A stretch of DNA of 64,000 nt from Bacillota bacterium (GTDB taxonomy: Bacteria > Bacillota > Clostridia > Peptostreptococcales > Anaerovoracaceae): the NCBI GenBank assembly GCA_019420305.1, contig JAHZHL010000035.1, positions 62,001 through 126,000 on the forward strand, written 5' to 3'. This document shows, piece after piece, positions 23,972-32,189 of this stretch. Under the pieces are notes generated by a model, which made no database searches, was not told the origin of the DNA, and saw only the letters and a program-made list of their open reading frames with translations. Position 1 is the first letter of the stretch. Each line of letters starts with the position of its first letter. A program made the translations under genes and the position numbers.

Positions 23972-25354
23972 TTACTCGATCCTATCGCATTCCATCTGTT
24001 TTTTCAACCGTTTCCAGACAGTCTGGTATAAAATAACCGCCGCGATGGAAGCTGTAACTTCCGCGATGGGAAAGGTAATCCAGACGCCGATCAGTCCAAG
24101 GCCGGCCCGTACCAGGAGAAACGCCAGCGGCGGTATAATCATCATCTGCCGCAGAAGAGATATAATCAAAGAATGTCCGCCCATACCCAGGGCTTCAAAA
24201 GCGCCGGCGATAATCACGCCCAGCGCGGAAAAGATAAATCCCACGCATATAATGCGGAAGGCCTGCACACCCATCTCCAGCATTTCTTCCGTCCCTCCGA
24301 ACATCAGCAGAATCCACTTTCCGCCTGCCAAAAACAATATGGTTCCCACCGCCATAATCGCTGCCGTCACGGCAATGGAGCAGTGGAGGGTATGCTGCAT
24401 CCGCTTGTAATTTCGGGCACCGTAGTTATAACTGATAATCGGCCGCATCCCCTGAATCAGACCGTTGGACGGCATGTAGACAAAGGTCTGCAGCTTGAAA
24501 TAAATGCCGAAAACCGCCACCGCCAGCTGAGAGAGCCCCGCCAGGATTCCATTCAGCAGCCCCACGAGAATCGACGGCATTGACATGATCATCCCCGACG
24601 GGATTGCGACCCCATACAGACGTTTTACCATTGATCCGTTCCAGCGGAACCCTTTCAGACGGATATGGACGCCGCAGTCCCGCTTTACATACAGCGCAAT
24701 CGCCAGGAAGCAGGCGCAGCACTGTCCGATTACCGTCGCAATAGCCGCTCCCTTTACTCCCAGAGCCGGCGCTCCCAGCAGTCCGAAAATCAGAATCGGA
24801 TCCAGAATAATATTGACCACCGCGCCTACAATCTGCATGATCATCGGCATCAGCATCCGGCCGGTGGCCTGGAAGATTTTCTCAATCAGAATATGAACCA
24901 GGCTGGCTCCCGACAAACAGATGACAACGTAACTGTAGTCGCATCCCATTTCCAGTATATCCGCTGAATTCGTAAACAGCCCCACAAACCAGCGGGAGCC
25001 GAACAGTCCCAGAATGACAAAAAACAGGATGTGAAAAAAGGTAAGTACCAGTCCATGGGAAGCGGCTTCGTCCACCTCTCTCTGATTTTTTTCGCCCATG
25101 CTCCTGGCAATGCTGGCGTTCACCCCCACGCCTGTTCCTACCGCCACGGCAAGAACCAGGTTCTGCAGCGGAAAAACCAGGGAAACCGCGGTCAGCGCCT
25201 CCTGGCTCAGCCTGCCCACAAACAGACTGTCCACAATATTATATAAAGACTGAATCAGCATGGAAACCATCGCCGGAACAGACATGGACATCAAAAGCGG
25301 CATGATCGGCTTTGTTCCCATAGGATTTTCTTGGATCCGTTCGCTCTGTGACAT
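23972..25354 (-). CDS. MATE-family efflux transporter
   Basis: The 460-residue protein has 12 predicted helices in two halves, with MSMPAMVSMLIQSLYNIVDSLFVGRLSQEALTAVSL at the start and the related IPSGMIMSMPSILVGLLNGILAG in the second half, as in NorM/DinF-type cation-coupled drug exporters. The ATG at 25354 is used because GAGGAGG precedes it; a longer open frame runs back through an attenuator hairpin and is not expected to be translated as one protein. Expression is probably conditional through that leader. Substrate unknown. Confidence 0.92.
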   Translation of the reverse strand: MSQSERIQENPMGTKPIMPLLMSMSVPAMVSMLIQSLYNIVDSLFVGRLSQEALTAVSLVFPLQNLVLAVAVGTGVGVNASIARSMGEKNQREVDEAASHGLVLTFFHILFFVILGLFGSRWFVGLFTNSADILEMGCDYSYVVICLSGASLVHILIEKIFQATGRMLMPMIMQIVGAVVNIILDPILIFGLLGAPALGVKGAAIATVIGQCCACFLAIALYVKRDCGVHIRLKGFRWNGSMVKRLYGVAIPSGMIMSMPSILVGLLNGILAGLSQLAVAVFGIYFKLQTFVYMPSNGLIQGMRPIISYNYGARNYKRMQHTLHCSIAVTAAIMAVGTILFLAGGKWILLMFGGTEEMLEMGVQAFRIICVGFIFSALGVIIAGAFEALGMGGHSLIISLLRQMMIIPPLAFLLVRAGLGLIGVWITFPIAEVTASIAAVILYQTVWKRLKKQMECDRIE

Positions 25355-25375
25355 AAAATTCCTCCTCATCTTTTT

Positions 25376-25405
25376 GGGAAGCCCGATCCCGCTGACCGGC
25401 CTCCC
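25376..25405 (-). promoter_or_regulatory. Second leader hairpin before the MATE gene
   Basis: GGGAGGCC and GGCTTCCC pair (one G-U) between the attenuator and the ribosome binding site of the MATE gene. It may compete with, or follow from, readthrough of the first hairpin. Confidence 0.45.
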
Positions 25406-25410
25406 ACATG

Positions 25411-25462
25411 AAAAAAAGCTACAGACTTCCTGTTTATGCTCAGAAACAGGAAAATCTATAGC
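25411..25462 (-). promoter_or_regulatory. Transcription attenuator in the MATE leader
   Basis: On the minus strand GCTATAGATTTTCCTGTTT and AAACAGGAAGTCTGTAGC form a long stem with an 8-base loop, followed at once by seven Ts. It begins about 15 bases after the -10 box of the only visible promoter. A terminator placed between promoter and gene implies regulated readthrough, by antibiotic-induced ribosome stalling or by a ligand. The frame across it codes KAIDFPVSEHKQEVCSFF, which could also act as a leader peptide. Confidence 0.7.
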
Positions 25463-25478
25463 CTTTTCAAGCTGTTTT

Positions 25479-25507
25479 ATCGTAGCACAGGCAGAAGGCA
25501 GTGTCAA
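25479..25507 (-). promoter_or_regulatory. Promoter of the MATE gene
   Basis: Minus-strand TTGACA (25507-25502), 17-base spacer and TACGAT (25484-25479) immediately upstream of the attenuator. Confidence 0.8.
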
Positions 25508-25550
25508 TATAAAAAACGGAAAAGTTCCCTGCCTGTTGGAGCCAGGCGCA

Positions 25551-25714
25551 TTGTATCCTCTATGGTCGAAAATAGGCCGTTGGATACAAAAGTTGTGGGT
25601 TTGAAAGCCTGCTTTTTCAAAAATCGGTCGAAATCAGAGGTTTCTCAAAAAAGCGTTTCCGCAAACCGGAAAGTTTTGTATCCACAAGGCCGTTTTGAAA
25701 GGCAGAGGATACAA
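25551..25714 (-). repeat. Bipartite inverted-arm element, copy B (164 bases)
   Basis: Units at 25551-25589 and 25676-25714, each TTGTATCC-N23-GGATACAA, separated by 86 bases. It lies in inverted orientation relative to copy A, between the divergent MATE and marR promoters. The spacing is base-for-base the same as in copy A while the inner sequence has diverged moderately, so an insertion of a discrete element is likely. Confidence 0.85.
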
Positions 25715-25767
25715 TTCCAGGAACCACAACTTCCGCTTCCTTCCCGATCGCTTCGGAAAACAACCTC

Positions 25768-25830
25768 TTGACAAAAAGACAGGTACCTTACTATAATAAA
25801 TAACAGAGGCAAATAATAAGGTGCCTTATT
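25768..25830 (+). promoter_or_regulatory. marR-MFS promoter and MarR-type operator
   Basis: TTGACA (25768-25773), 18-base spacer and TATAAT (25792-25797). The spacer holds AGGTACCT (25781-25788), and 25815-25830 is the palindrome AATAAGG-TG-CCTTATT. The two sites share AAGGT/ACCTT character and flank the start point, as expected for autorepression by the MarR protein encoded just downstream. Confidence 0.7.
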
Positions 25831-25850
25831 AAAAGAAAGGAGTCACTGTC

Positions 25851-26291
25851 TTGAATTTTACAGATCGGGAAATTGTTTCTCTCTTTTTTAACGTAGCCAG
25901 GCTCAGCCGGAATATCCCCGGTACCAAAGGAAACGATCTGCTTCCTTTTATCGGACAATACCGCTGTCTCCTGCTGCTGGAAAATTCCGGCCCCATGAAC
26001 CAAAAAGGACTCGCGGACGCGCTGCAAATCCGCCCGGCTTCTCTCGGAGAACTGCTGGTCAAACTGGAGGAAAAGGGACTCATCCGGCGCACGCCCTCGG
26101 AAAAGGATCGGCGCAGCCTGATTGTCTCTCTGACCGATAGCGGCAACGAACAGCTGCGGGGCTTTCACCGGCAGAGAGAACAGGCGTACTGCGATATGCT
26201 GACGGCTCTGTCCACAGAGGAAAAGGAGCAGTTTTATCAGATTCTCTCTAAAATTCAGGACTATTATCTGCAAAAGGAACAACATGACTGA
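25851..26291 (+). CDS. MarR-family transcriptional regulator
   Basis: The 146-residue protein starts with TTG after AAAGGAG. It has the winged-helix MarR core at about 30-100 (QYRCLLLLENSGPMNQKGLADALQIRPASLGELLVKLEEKGLIRRTPSEKDRRSLIVSLTDSG) and helical dimerisation ends. It overlaps the following transporter gene by eight bases. The palindrome near the promoter is a likely operator, so binding of a drug or phenolic ligand would release both genes. Confidence 0.93.
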   Translation: MNFTDREIVSLFFNVARLSRNIPGTKGNDLLPFIGQYRCLLLLENSGPMNQKGLADALQIRPASLGELLVKLEEKGLIRRTPSEKDRRSLIVSLTDSGNEQLRGFHRQREQAYCDMLTALSTEEKEQFYQILSKIQDYYLQKEQHD

Positions 26292-27690
26292 CAACATTGG
26301 GATTACAAAGAAAAAAAGAACACTTATTTTTATCAATATTCTGCTGACCTGCATCGCGTCTTCCATGCTCTCCACAGCGCTGACCACGGCGCTGCCGCCG
26401 ATTGTGCAGGATTTTCACATCAGCGTTACCACCGGCCAGTGGCTGACCAGCGGCTTTTCTCTGGCAATGGGGATTATGATGCCCCTTACCGCATTCCTGA
26501 TTACACGCTTCCCGACCCGCCGGCTTTATCTGACGGCAATCATCGTATTTATCGCGGGGCTGGCGATGTGTGTAATCGCGCCTAATTTTCTCTTTATGAT
26601 GACCGGACGGGTTCTTCAGGCCTGTGGAAACGGGATTCTCTCGTCCATGGCTCAGGTTATTCTTTTGACCATTTATCCGGCGGAGCAGCAGGGAAGCATT
26701 ATGGGCTGGTACGGGCTTTCCGTGGGCGCCGCTCCGGTTGTTGCCCCTACCCTCGCGGGGATTCTGGTGGATTCCATGGGCTGGCAGATGATCTTCTACA
26801 TCGCCATTGGAATTATGCTGATTTCCCTGTTTTTCGCTGTCGCCGTGTTCGGAAATGTGCTGGAAACCACGGAGAAAAAATTCGATATCCACTCTTTTAT
26901 TCTGAGCGCCTTTGCCTTTGGCGGCATTACTCTGGGAGTCGGAAATATTGGAACCTATCCCTTTGTAAGCCTTCCGGTGCTACTGCCTCTTGCCATCGGA
27001 TGCACAGCTTCTCTGCTGTTTATCCGCAGGCAGTTTTCTTCCGCGGAACCTTTCCTGGATCTCCGGATCATCCGTTACAGGGAATTTGCTCTCAGCCTTA
27101 TCGGAAGCATGCTCCTTTATTTTGTAATGATGGGGTCTTCCATTATTATGCCTCTGTACGTACAGTCCATCATGGGGTATTCGGCGACCATCTCCGGCCT
27201 GGTTACGCTTCCCGGCTCTCTCTGCATGGCCATTGTCAGCCCCTTTGCGGGAAAAATCTATGATCGACTGGGTATGAAAGTCCTTTTTGTCGCCGGTTCT
27301 CTGTTCATGCTGGCAAGTAATATCGGTATGATCTTCATCACAACCCAGACCTCTATCTGGCTGGCTTCTTTGTTCAACGCCGTGCGCTGCGTCGCCATCG
27401 GCTGTCTGATGATGCCCCTTGTAACCTGGGGAATCAACGGCGTCAGCAAAGTCCAGAGCGGACTGACCGCCCACGGAACCGCACTGCTGACCTCCCTGCG
27501 GACCATTGCCGGAGCCATCGGAACCGCGATTTTCGTAGCCATTATGACCTGGATGTCGGAAACCAGCGCGGATACCTACGGGGAGGAAGCCGCTATGCAC
27601 GGTTTGAATGTCACCTTTCTCGCCATGTCGCTCTCCACACTGGCGCTGGTGATCATCGCGGTCTTCTTTGTGCCGAAAAAAGATCGGTAA
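26284..27690 (+). CDS. DHA2-family (EmrB/QacA) multidrug MFS transporter
   Basis: The 468-residue protein has 14 predicted helices, with the DHA2 features ALTTALPPIVQDFHISVTTGQWLTSGFSLAMGIMMPLTAFL and RVLQACGNGILSSMAQV. It is translationally coupled to marR and ends in a strong GC-rich hairpin. It likely exports lipophilic drugs using the proton gradient. The particular substrate is unknown. Confidence 0.93.
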   Translation: MTDNIGITKKKRTLIFINILLTCIASSMLSTALTTALPPIVQDFHISVTTGQWLTSGFSLAMGIMMPLTAFLITRFPTRRLYLTAIIVFIAGLAMCVIAPNFLFMMTGRVLQACGNGILSSMAQVILLTIYPAEQQGSIMGWYGLSVGAAPVVAPTLAGILVDSMGWQMIFYIAIGIMLISLFFAVAVFGNVLETTEKKFDIHSFILSAFAFGGITLGVGNIGTYPFVSLPVLLPLAIGCTASLLFIRRQFSSAEPFLDLRIIRYREFALSLIGSMLLYFVMMGSSIIMPLYVQSIMGYSATISGLVTLPGSLCMAIVSPFAGKIYDRLGMKVLFVAGSLFMLASNIGMIFITTQTSIWLASLFNAVRCVAIGCLMMPLVTWGINGVSKVQSGLTAHGTALLTSLRTIAGAIGTAIFVAIMTWMSETSADTYGEEAAMHGLNVTFLAMSLSTLALVIIAVFFVPKKDR

Positions 27691-27693
27691 AAC

Positions 27694-27736
27694 GGAAAAC
27701 GCCGCGCTCTCCCATAGGAGAAACGCGGCGTTTTCC
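27694..27736. terminator. Bidirectional terminator between MFS and cpsD-like genes
   Basis: GGAAAACGCCGCG (27694-27706) pairs with CGCGGCGTTTTCC (27724-27736). T-rich ends in both directions let it serve both the MFS gene and the convergent polysaccharide operon. Confidence 0.85.
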
Positions 27737-27772
27737 ATTCCGATTATGTTTTATGAAAGCAAGTGAAGCCTG

Positions 27773-28465
27773 TCACTTGTACTCTCCGTAATGTTTGTAT
27801 TTATAGTAATAATACCTGCTGTTATCCCGCTTAACTTTATTGAGAACCGCCCCCAGAATCTTGCAGTTTGCCATTTCCAGCTGCTTTTTCACGTTAACGG
27901 CCAGACGGTGGCTGGTCGCGTTAGCTTCAATTACCAGCACCGCTCCGTCACAGTAAGGAGCCATGACCGCCGCGTCGATTACCGAACCGAGAGGCGGTGA
28001 ATCGATAATTACGGTATCATAGCTCTCGCGAAGCTTATCTATCAGCTCGGCGAACAGAGTCCCGCTCAGCAGCTCCGTGGGATTCGGGGACAGCGGCCCG
28101 GTCAGGATAACGTCAAAGTTCGGGATATTCGTGGAAAATAAAATATCGCTGATCTGAGCCTGCTTTGACAGATAATGAGACAGCCCTCCCACCTTTTTAT
28201 CCGCTGCCTGCGCCTTATATCTGCCGAGCATCACCGACTTGCGAAGATCCGCGTCCACCAGGACGACTTTCTTATTGTTTTCCGCGATGGAGCGCGCCAG
28301 TTCAAACGTAATCGTAGATTTCCCCTCATTCGGCGTACAGCTGGTAAAAAGCAGCACTTTCAAATCCGCACCGCAGAACTGCAGGTTTGTCCGCAAAGAA
28401 TTAAAGGCTTCCCGCCGGCCATAATCCATCTCTTCCAGATTATTAAAAATGATTTGATTCGCCAT
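27773..28465 (-). CDS. Bacterial tyrosine kinase CpsD/CapB type
   Basis: The 230-residue cytoplasmic kinase has Walker A CTPNEGKSTITFELA, Walker A' VVLVDADLRKS and Walker B TVIIDSPPLG, and a Tyr cluster at the C-terminus (SRYYYYKYKHYGEY) that would be autophosphorylated. It needs the CpsC-like adaptor coded just upstream and is reversed by the CpsB-like phosphatase. The cycle controls polymer length and export. Its ATG follows the adaptor stop directly. It is the last gene of the polysaccharide locus in this window. Confidence 0.95.
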   Translation of the reverse strand: MANQIIFNNLEEMDYGRREAFNSLRTNLQFCGADLKVLLFTSCTPNEGKSTITFELARSIAENNKKVVLVDADLRKSVMLGRYKAQAADKKVGGLSHYLSKQAQISDILFSTNIPNFDVILTGPLSPNPTELLSGTLFAELIDKLRESYDTVIIDSPPLGSVIDAAVMAPYCDGAVLVIEANATSHRLAVNVKKQLEMANCKILGAVLNKVKRDNSRYYYYKYKHYGEYK

Positions 28466-29188
28466 TTATTTCCCACCTTTCTTCTTAAACCTGCGGGTTC
28501 CTTCCTTCTTCCCGCTTTCAAGGGGAATTGCCGCCAGGGTGTTCAAATCCAGATACCGCTCGATATCATCCTGATCCTTGATGCTGTCATTGAGAATATA
28601 CAATACGATTACGACCAGCGCGGAAAGGAACGCTCCCAGGAGGAACGCAATCGCGATATTCTTAGTTTTCTCAGGTTTTATCGGCTCATCCGGAAGATGG
28701 GCCGTTTCAAACACGGACGGCTCGTCCGTATCCATGATTTTTGAAATCTGTTTTTTGGCTACATTTGAAAATTCATTGGCCACTTCTGTGGTCAGCGCCG
28801 CGTCCGTATTCCGGATACTGATGTTGAGGATCCGGGTGTCCGCCGGGTTGGTTACCGTCAGCATCCCCAGCATTTCCTCATATTCCATGTCCATATCCAG
28901 ATTATCGATAACTTCCTCTACCACCGCCCGGCTCTGGATCATTTCCACATAGTCCAGGGCCAGGGAAGAGCCTGCCTGAATATCAGCCAGCGACGTAATC
29001 GACGTGGACTGAGTCAGAATATAAAGCTTGGAAGTAGACTCATACACCGGATTGGCAATAAAAAAGCTGTACACTCCGGCGCCCGCGGCAAATACCATTG
29101 CAGTCAGCAAAATGATCAGAAACCGCTTTTTCAGCACATAAAATATGTCCCTCAAATCGATTTCAATTTCTTCTCTCTGTTGGTTCAT
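28466..29188 (-). CDS. Polysaccharide copolymerase / kinase adaptor (CpsC/Wzz type)
   Basis: The 240-residue protein has the Wnt/Wzz pattern: IDLRDIFYVLKKRFLIILLTAMVFAAGAGVYSFFIANP with helix 1, an outside domain, and helix 2 near residue 178 (PEKTKNIAIAFLLGAFLSALVVIVLYIL) followed by DSIKDQDDIERYL and a basic cytoplasmic tail that activates the kinase. AAGGAG precedes the ATG. It is 14 bases after the CpsB-like gene. Confidence 0.94.
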   Translation of the reverse strand: MNQQREEIEIDLRDIFYVLKKRFLIILLTAMVFAAGAGVYSFFIANPVYESTSKLYILTQSTSITSLADIQAGSSLALDYVEMIQSRAVVEEVIDNLDMDMEYEEMLGMLTVTNPADTRILNISIRNTDAALTTEVANEFSNVAKKQISKIMDTDEPSVFETAHLPDEPIKPEKTKNIAIAFLLGAFLSALVVIVLYILNDSIKDQDDIERYLDLNTLAAIPLESGKKEGTRRFKKKGGK

Positions 29189-29202
29189 TGTTCTAGTTCT
29201 CC

Positions 29203-29937
29203 TTATATATATTTATTTTGTGCCATTTGGATCACATTCGTCTGTACAATGCGTTTTACCGCCTCTTCTGTACCGCAGGAAAGCAGTTTGTCCACGGCCG
29301 CCTGCATGACCGGCGTTCGTGTCTCACAGTTATGACAGTCGCTCGCGACAAAATGAATCAGATCGTTTTCAAAAAGCTTCAGACACCAGGAAGTCCGCTT
29401 GTCAAACCGCCCGCCCAGAAAACTCCGTGCGTTTATCTGGACATACACTCCGTTTTCCACCAGTTCCCGCACCCGCTCCAGCTCTTTTTGCAGTGCCTGG
29501 TAACGTTCCGTATGCGCCAGAATGGGCCGATAGCCCGCGGTAACAAAAGTGCGCAGTCCGTTGTAAATTTCCTGGTATTCCGCCTCGGTCGAAAATTCGA
29601 TCAGGACATAGTCGGTGCCTCCCAAAGTCGCGGCTTTTCCTGCCTGCAGATCTTCCAGAACTCCCGGGGTATAGTAAAGTTCATTGCCCATAAAAATTTT
29701 CATATCCGGGCGCAGAGTTCGCAGGCGCTCCCGCACTTGCCTGCATACGGTCTCCGCCTCTTTTCTGTTATAGTCCGGATTCCATTTCCCGTAATGAGGC
29801 GTCGCGATTAACACGCGGATACCCTCCTGCCAGGCCTGCTCCAGCATTTTCAAGGTTTCTTCCATACTGCCGGAACCATCATCCACTCCCGGAAGAATAT
29901 GGGTATGAATATCCATGTATCTCCATTTTCTGCTCAA
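29203..29937 (-). CDS. PHP-type tyrosine phosphatase CpsB/CapC
   Basis: The 244-residue enzyme removes phosphate from the CpsD kinase. It has the PHP metal motifs MDIHTHILPGVDDG near the start, ATPHYGKWNPDYNR, ELYYTPGVLEDL, ILAHTERYQAL and FVASDCHNCETRTP. Translation could start at TTG 29937, after GAGGTGG, or at ATG 29916, which places MDIHTH at the N-terminus as in most relatives; I cannot decide between them. The frame overlaps the upstream membrane protein gene by four bases. Confidence 0.93.
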   Translation of the reverse strand: MSRKWRYMDIHTHILPGVDDGSGSMEETLKMLEQAWQEGIRVLIATPHYGKWNPDYNRKEAETVCRQVRERLRTLRPDMKIFMGNELYYTPGVLEDLQAGKAATLGGTDYVLIEFSTEAEYQEIYNGLRTFVTAGYRPILAHTERYQALQKELERVRELVENGVYVQINARSFLGGRFDKRTSWCLKLFENDLIHFVASDCHNCETRTPVMQAAVDKLLSCGTEEAVKRIVQTNVIQMAQNKYI

Positions 29938-30779
29938 TCTGCCACCTCGCTTTGTATGTTTTTTTTCTTATTGCTCAATATTGCCATTCCGATAACGGAA
30001 AGGAGTGCCAGGCAAAATCCATTGACCCAGAGAACAATCGCCGGGCTTTTGAAAAAGGATTCAGCAAAAGCCGCATAAGCCGGAAACGTGTCCGGAATAT
30101 CATAGTGAACGCCAAACCGCAGGACAAATCCGCCAATCCCGCTGACAAAGGCGGCGGCCAGAAGGCTGCTCATTACATAGCATCCTCCCGCGCGATACTC
30201 TTCATGCATTCGGAGCAGCAAAAAAATCAAGAATGCTCCCAGCAGAACGCTGACCGGTATCACAAACTTCATCCAGGATAGCAATGTCTCCTTATATCCG
30301 GAAAGGATCTCCGCGAAAGGGAAGGTGGTGTAGTTCTCATACCATCCCGCCGCGCCGGCCGCGATTTCGTTCGCAGCCTCTTCCATCCGCTCATTTTCAC
30401 CTGCCTGATTGGCTTTCAGATACGCGCCAATGCTGCCGCGGATACGATTTTCCAACGATTGCAGCTCCTGTGTCCGCTCCGATTCCTCTCCACCGATCGA
30501 TGCCTCCAGTGCTTTTTCAAAAGTGTTCCGCTCAACACTGCCGCTGAGAAGTTCCTCCGGCAGACCATGCTCCCGCGCCTGCTCCTTCAATGCCGTTTGA
30601 AAGCTTTCGTAACTTTTCTCAATGTAATTGCTGTTTTCCAGGCTGACCCGCAAATGGCTCTCGCTGAAAATTCCCGCGGCCGCAATACTCACGAGCACTG
30701 CCAGCATACACAAAAGCAAAAGGAAGGCAAAGGCGGCGCTGATCCCCGCCCGGATTCTGTTCTCACTGCTCGCTTTCAT
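29934..30779 (-). CDS. Membrane protein of unknown function in the sortase-cps cluster
   Basis: The 281-residue protein has an N-terminal helix (SAAFAFLLLLCMLAVLVSIAAAGIF), an extracellular charged, helical domain of about 130 residues and four more predicted helices near the C-terminus. It shows no motif known to me. It overlaps the end of the sortase gene (GGAGGATGTGAATG start) and the start of the CpsB gene, so it is expressed with both. A role in anchoring or exporting envelope polymers is possible from context only. Confidence 0.78.
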   Translation of the reverse strand: MKASSENRIRAGISAAFAFLLLLCMLAVLVSIAAAGIFSESHLRVSLENSNYIEKSYESFQTALKEQAREHGLPEELLSGSVERNTFEKALEASIGGEESERTQELQSLENRIRGSIGAYLKANQAGENERMEEAANEIAAGAAGWYENYTTFPFAEILSGYKETLLSWMKFVIPVSVLLGAFLIFLLLRMHEEYRAGGCYVMSSLLAAAFVSGIGGFVLRFGVHYDIPDTFPAYAAFAESFFKSPAIVLWVNGFCLALLSVIGMAILSNKKKNIQSEVAD

Positions 30780-31428
30780 TCACATCCTCCTTCAGCACCG
30801 GTCCGCTGATTTTCTCCGCTGCCGCAAAATACCGCTGCGTTTTTTCCTGCAGCGTACCTCCAAACGGATAGCAGGTGTATAAAATCAATTCCTCATTTGG
30901 ATGCCGCAGCTCCTTTTTCCCGATTGCGGAAGCATTCGCTACAACCAGATCGGTCACCTGGTAGGAGAACTCCCCGTAGGAGGTTCTCACCTGAATCACG
31001 TCCCCTTGCCGAATCTCCTGCAGCGGCTTAAAATAGCCGATATCATGCGCTCCCACCAGAATCGGCTTCCCTTCTCCGGGAAGCCCGCTGCCGATATACT
31101 GTCCGGCGCCTTTTTCCAAAATTTCCTCTGAATCCCCGTAATACAAAGGGGCGGACAGGCCAATGCGCTCACAGAGGATCCGTCCGTAACATCTGCCGAT
31201 GGAAGGGAGATCCGCTTCGCTCTTTTTCAGCTCTCCCTCCCGCGGCCGCGCTTCCTGCCGGCTGTAATCCTGAACCGGAGCCCCCTGTTCAACTCCCATC
31301 TGCAATTTCATGGAAACCATGCTTCGGAGTCCTTTTCCCGCTATCACATAGAATGCCCCCGCAAGGAGAACGAAAAAAATCGCGAGGGCAATAAAGCGGG
31401 TGACCCGGTTTCCCGCGTTATGATTCAT
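30763..31428 (-). CDS. Sortase family transpeptidase
   Basis: The 221-residue enzyme has one N-terminal membrane helix and a sortase barrel: GRILCERIGLSAPLYYGDSEEILEKGAGQY, the catalytic His in ILVGAHDIGYF, the catalytic Cys in LILYTCYPFGG and an Arg in KTQRYFA. TLxTC-type neighbours and size suggest the class D or E range. It is translationally overlapped with the gene of its likely substrate, a signal-peptide protein with a C-terminal KDTG motif. It cuts the sorting signal and attaches the protein to the envelope. Confidence 0.9.
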   Translation of the reverse strand: MNHNAGNRVTRFIALAIFFVLLAGAFYVIAGKGLRSMVSMKLQMGVEQGAPVQDYSRQEARPREGELKKSEADLPSIGRCYGRILCERIGLSAPLYYGDSEEILEKGAGQYIGSGLPGEGKPILVGAHDIGYFKPLQEIRQGDVIQVRTSYGEFSYQVTDLVVANASAIGKKELRHPNEELILYTCYPFGGTLQEKTQRYFAAAEKISGPVLKEDVNESEQ

Positions 31429-32023
31429 GATCCCGAGCGAAGAGTTTGAATTTCCAGGCCATGACCAGTCCTACGGGCAGGATCAGAAGCAGCAGACAGC
31501 AGACGGGGACTGCCGCCGTTCCGAAGGACACGCCGGTATCTTTTACCGGAAGCTTCGCTTTGAGGATCGCCTGTCCGCCCGCTCCTGTCACCTGCAACGT
31601 GGATCGGGACTCTTCCACCTTTACACTGGCAGCTCCTGCCTTTTCTTTCTTTGTTTTTTGGGAAGCGCCTTTCTGCGGGCGATTCAGTACACTGTTACTG
31701 TCTCCGCCGGTGCCGGCGGCGGCTCCCCCTATCGGCGTCAGATAGCCGTCCAGCACGCCCCCTTCTATATTGGAATACATCAGAGAAGCTGCCCGGTTTG
31801 CCTGATCCTGTGTCAGATCCACATCATCCCGGCTCAGATACGCCCGCAGCTGCCCCATTGCCGCCGCAGTCGCGACATAACGTTTCCCCTGGTATTGAAA
31901 TGTGCCGGAAGCTTTGCTGATCAGTCCCGCTTCCGGACCGTTGATGCTCCCGGCATACACAGATGACGCGGAAAACAGCAGTCCGAACAGCAGCGCAACA
32001 CTTACCATCACTGATTTTCTCAT
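31418..32023 (-). CDS. Secreted protein with sorting-signal-like C-terminus, probable sortase substrate
   Basis: The 201-residue protein has a signal peptide (MRKSVMVSVALLFGLLFSASSVYAG), an N-terminal domain of about 80 residues, a Gly/Lys-rich linker and a C-terminal LPVKDTG followed by a hydrophobic helix and the basic end KFKLFARDHES. This is the layout of a cell-wall sorting signal, though the motif is not classical LPxTG. GAGGAAAGG precedes the ATG, and the sortase gene follows with overlap. The mature domain is not recognised. Confidence 0.75.
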   Translation of the reverse strand: MRKSVMVSVALLFGLLFSASSVYAGSINGPEAGLISKASGTFQYQGKRYVATAAAMGQLRAYLSRDDVDLTQDQANRAASLMYSNIEGGVLDGYLTPIGGAAAGTGGDSNSVLNRPQKGASQKTKKEKAGAASVKVEESRSTLQVTGAGGQAILKAKLPVKDTGVSFGTAAVPVCCLLLLILPVGLVMAWKFKLFARDHES

Positions 32024-32133
32024 ATTCTTGCCTTTCCTCCTCTTTGCCTCCCGTACCGCGGAAGCCTCTGAAATTCTGGAAACAGAACGCTCCGGTTCCG
32101 CAGTGTCCTGTTTCCGGAACTCCCTTTTCTCAG

Positions 32134-32176
32134 AAAACAGAACTAGCCGCGTAACATTACGCGGCTGGACTGTTTT
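32134..32176 (-). terminator. Strong hairpin terminator after the Ig-like gene
   Basis: AGCCGCGTAA/TTACGCGGCT (32145-32166) is a perfect 10-base stem with an outer AAAACAG/CTGTTTT pair (32134-32140, 32170-32176). On the minus strand it follows the Ig-like gene and precedes TTTTCT. It separates that gene from the sortase-substrate gene, so the latter probably has its own promoter or depends on readthrough. Confidence 0.75.
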
Positions 32177-32189
32177 CCGTTCTTTGTTG

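Noticed and set aside
25355..25507. N-terminal extension of the MATE protein by 51 residues
   Set aside because: The extension would run through a terminator hairpin and a good RBS lies before the internal ATG at 25354.
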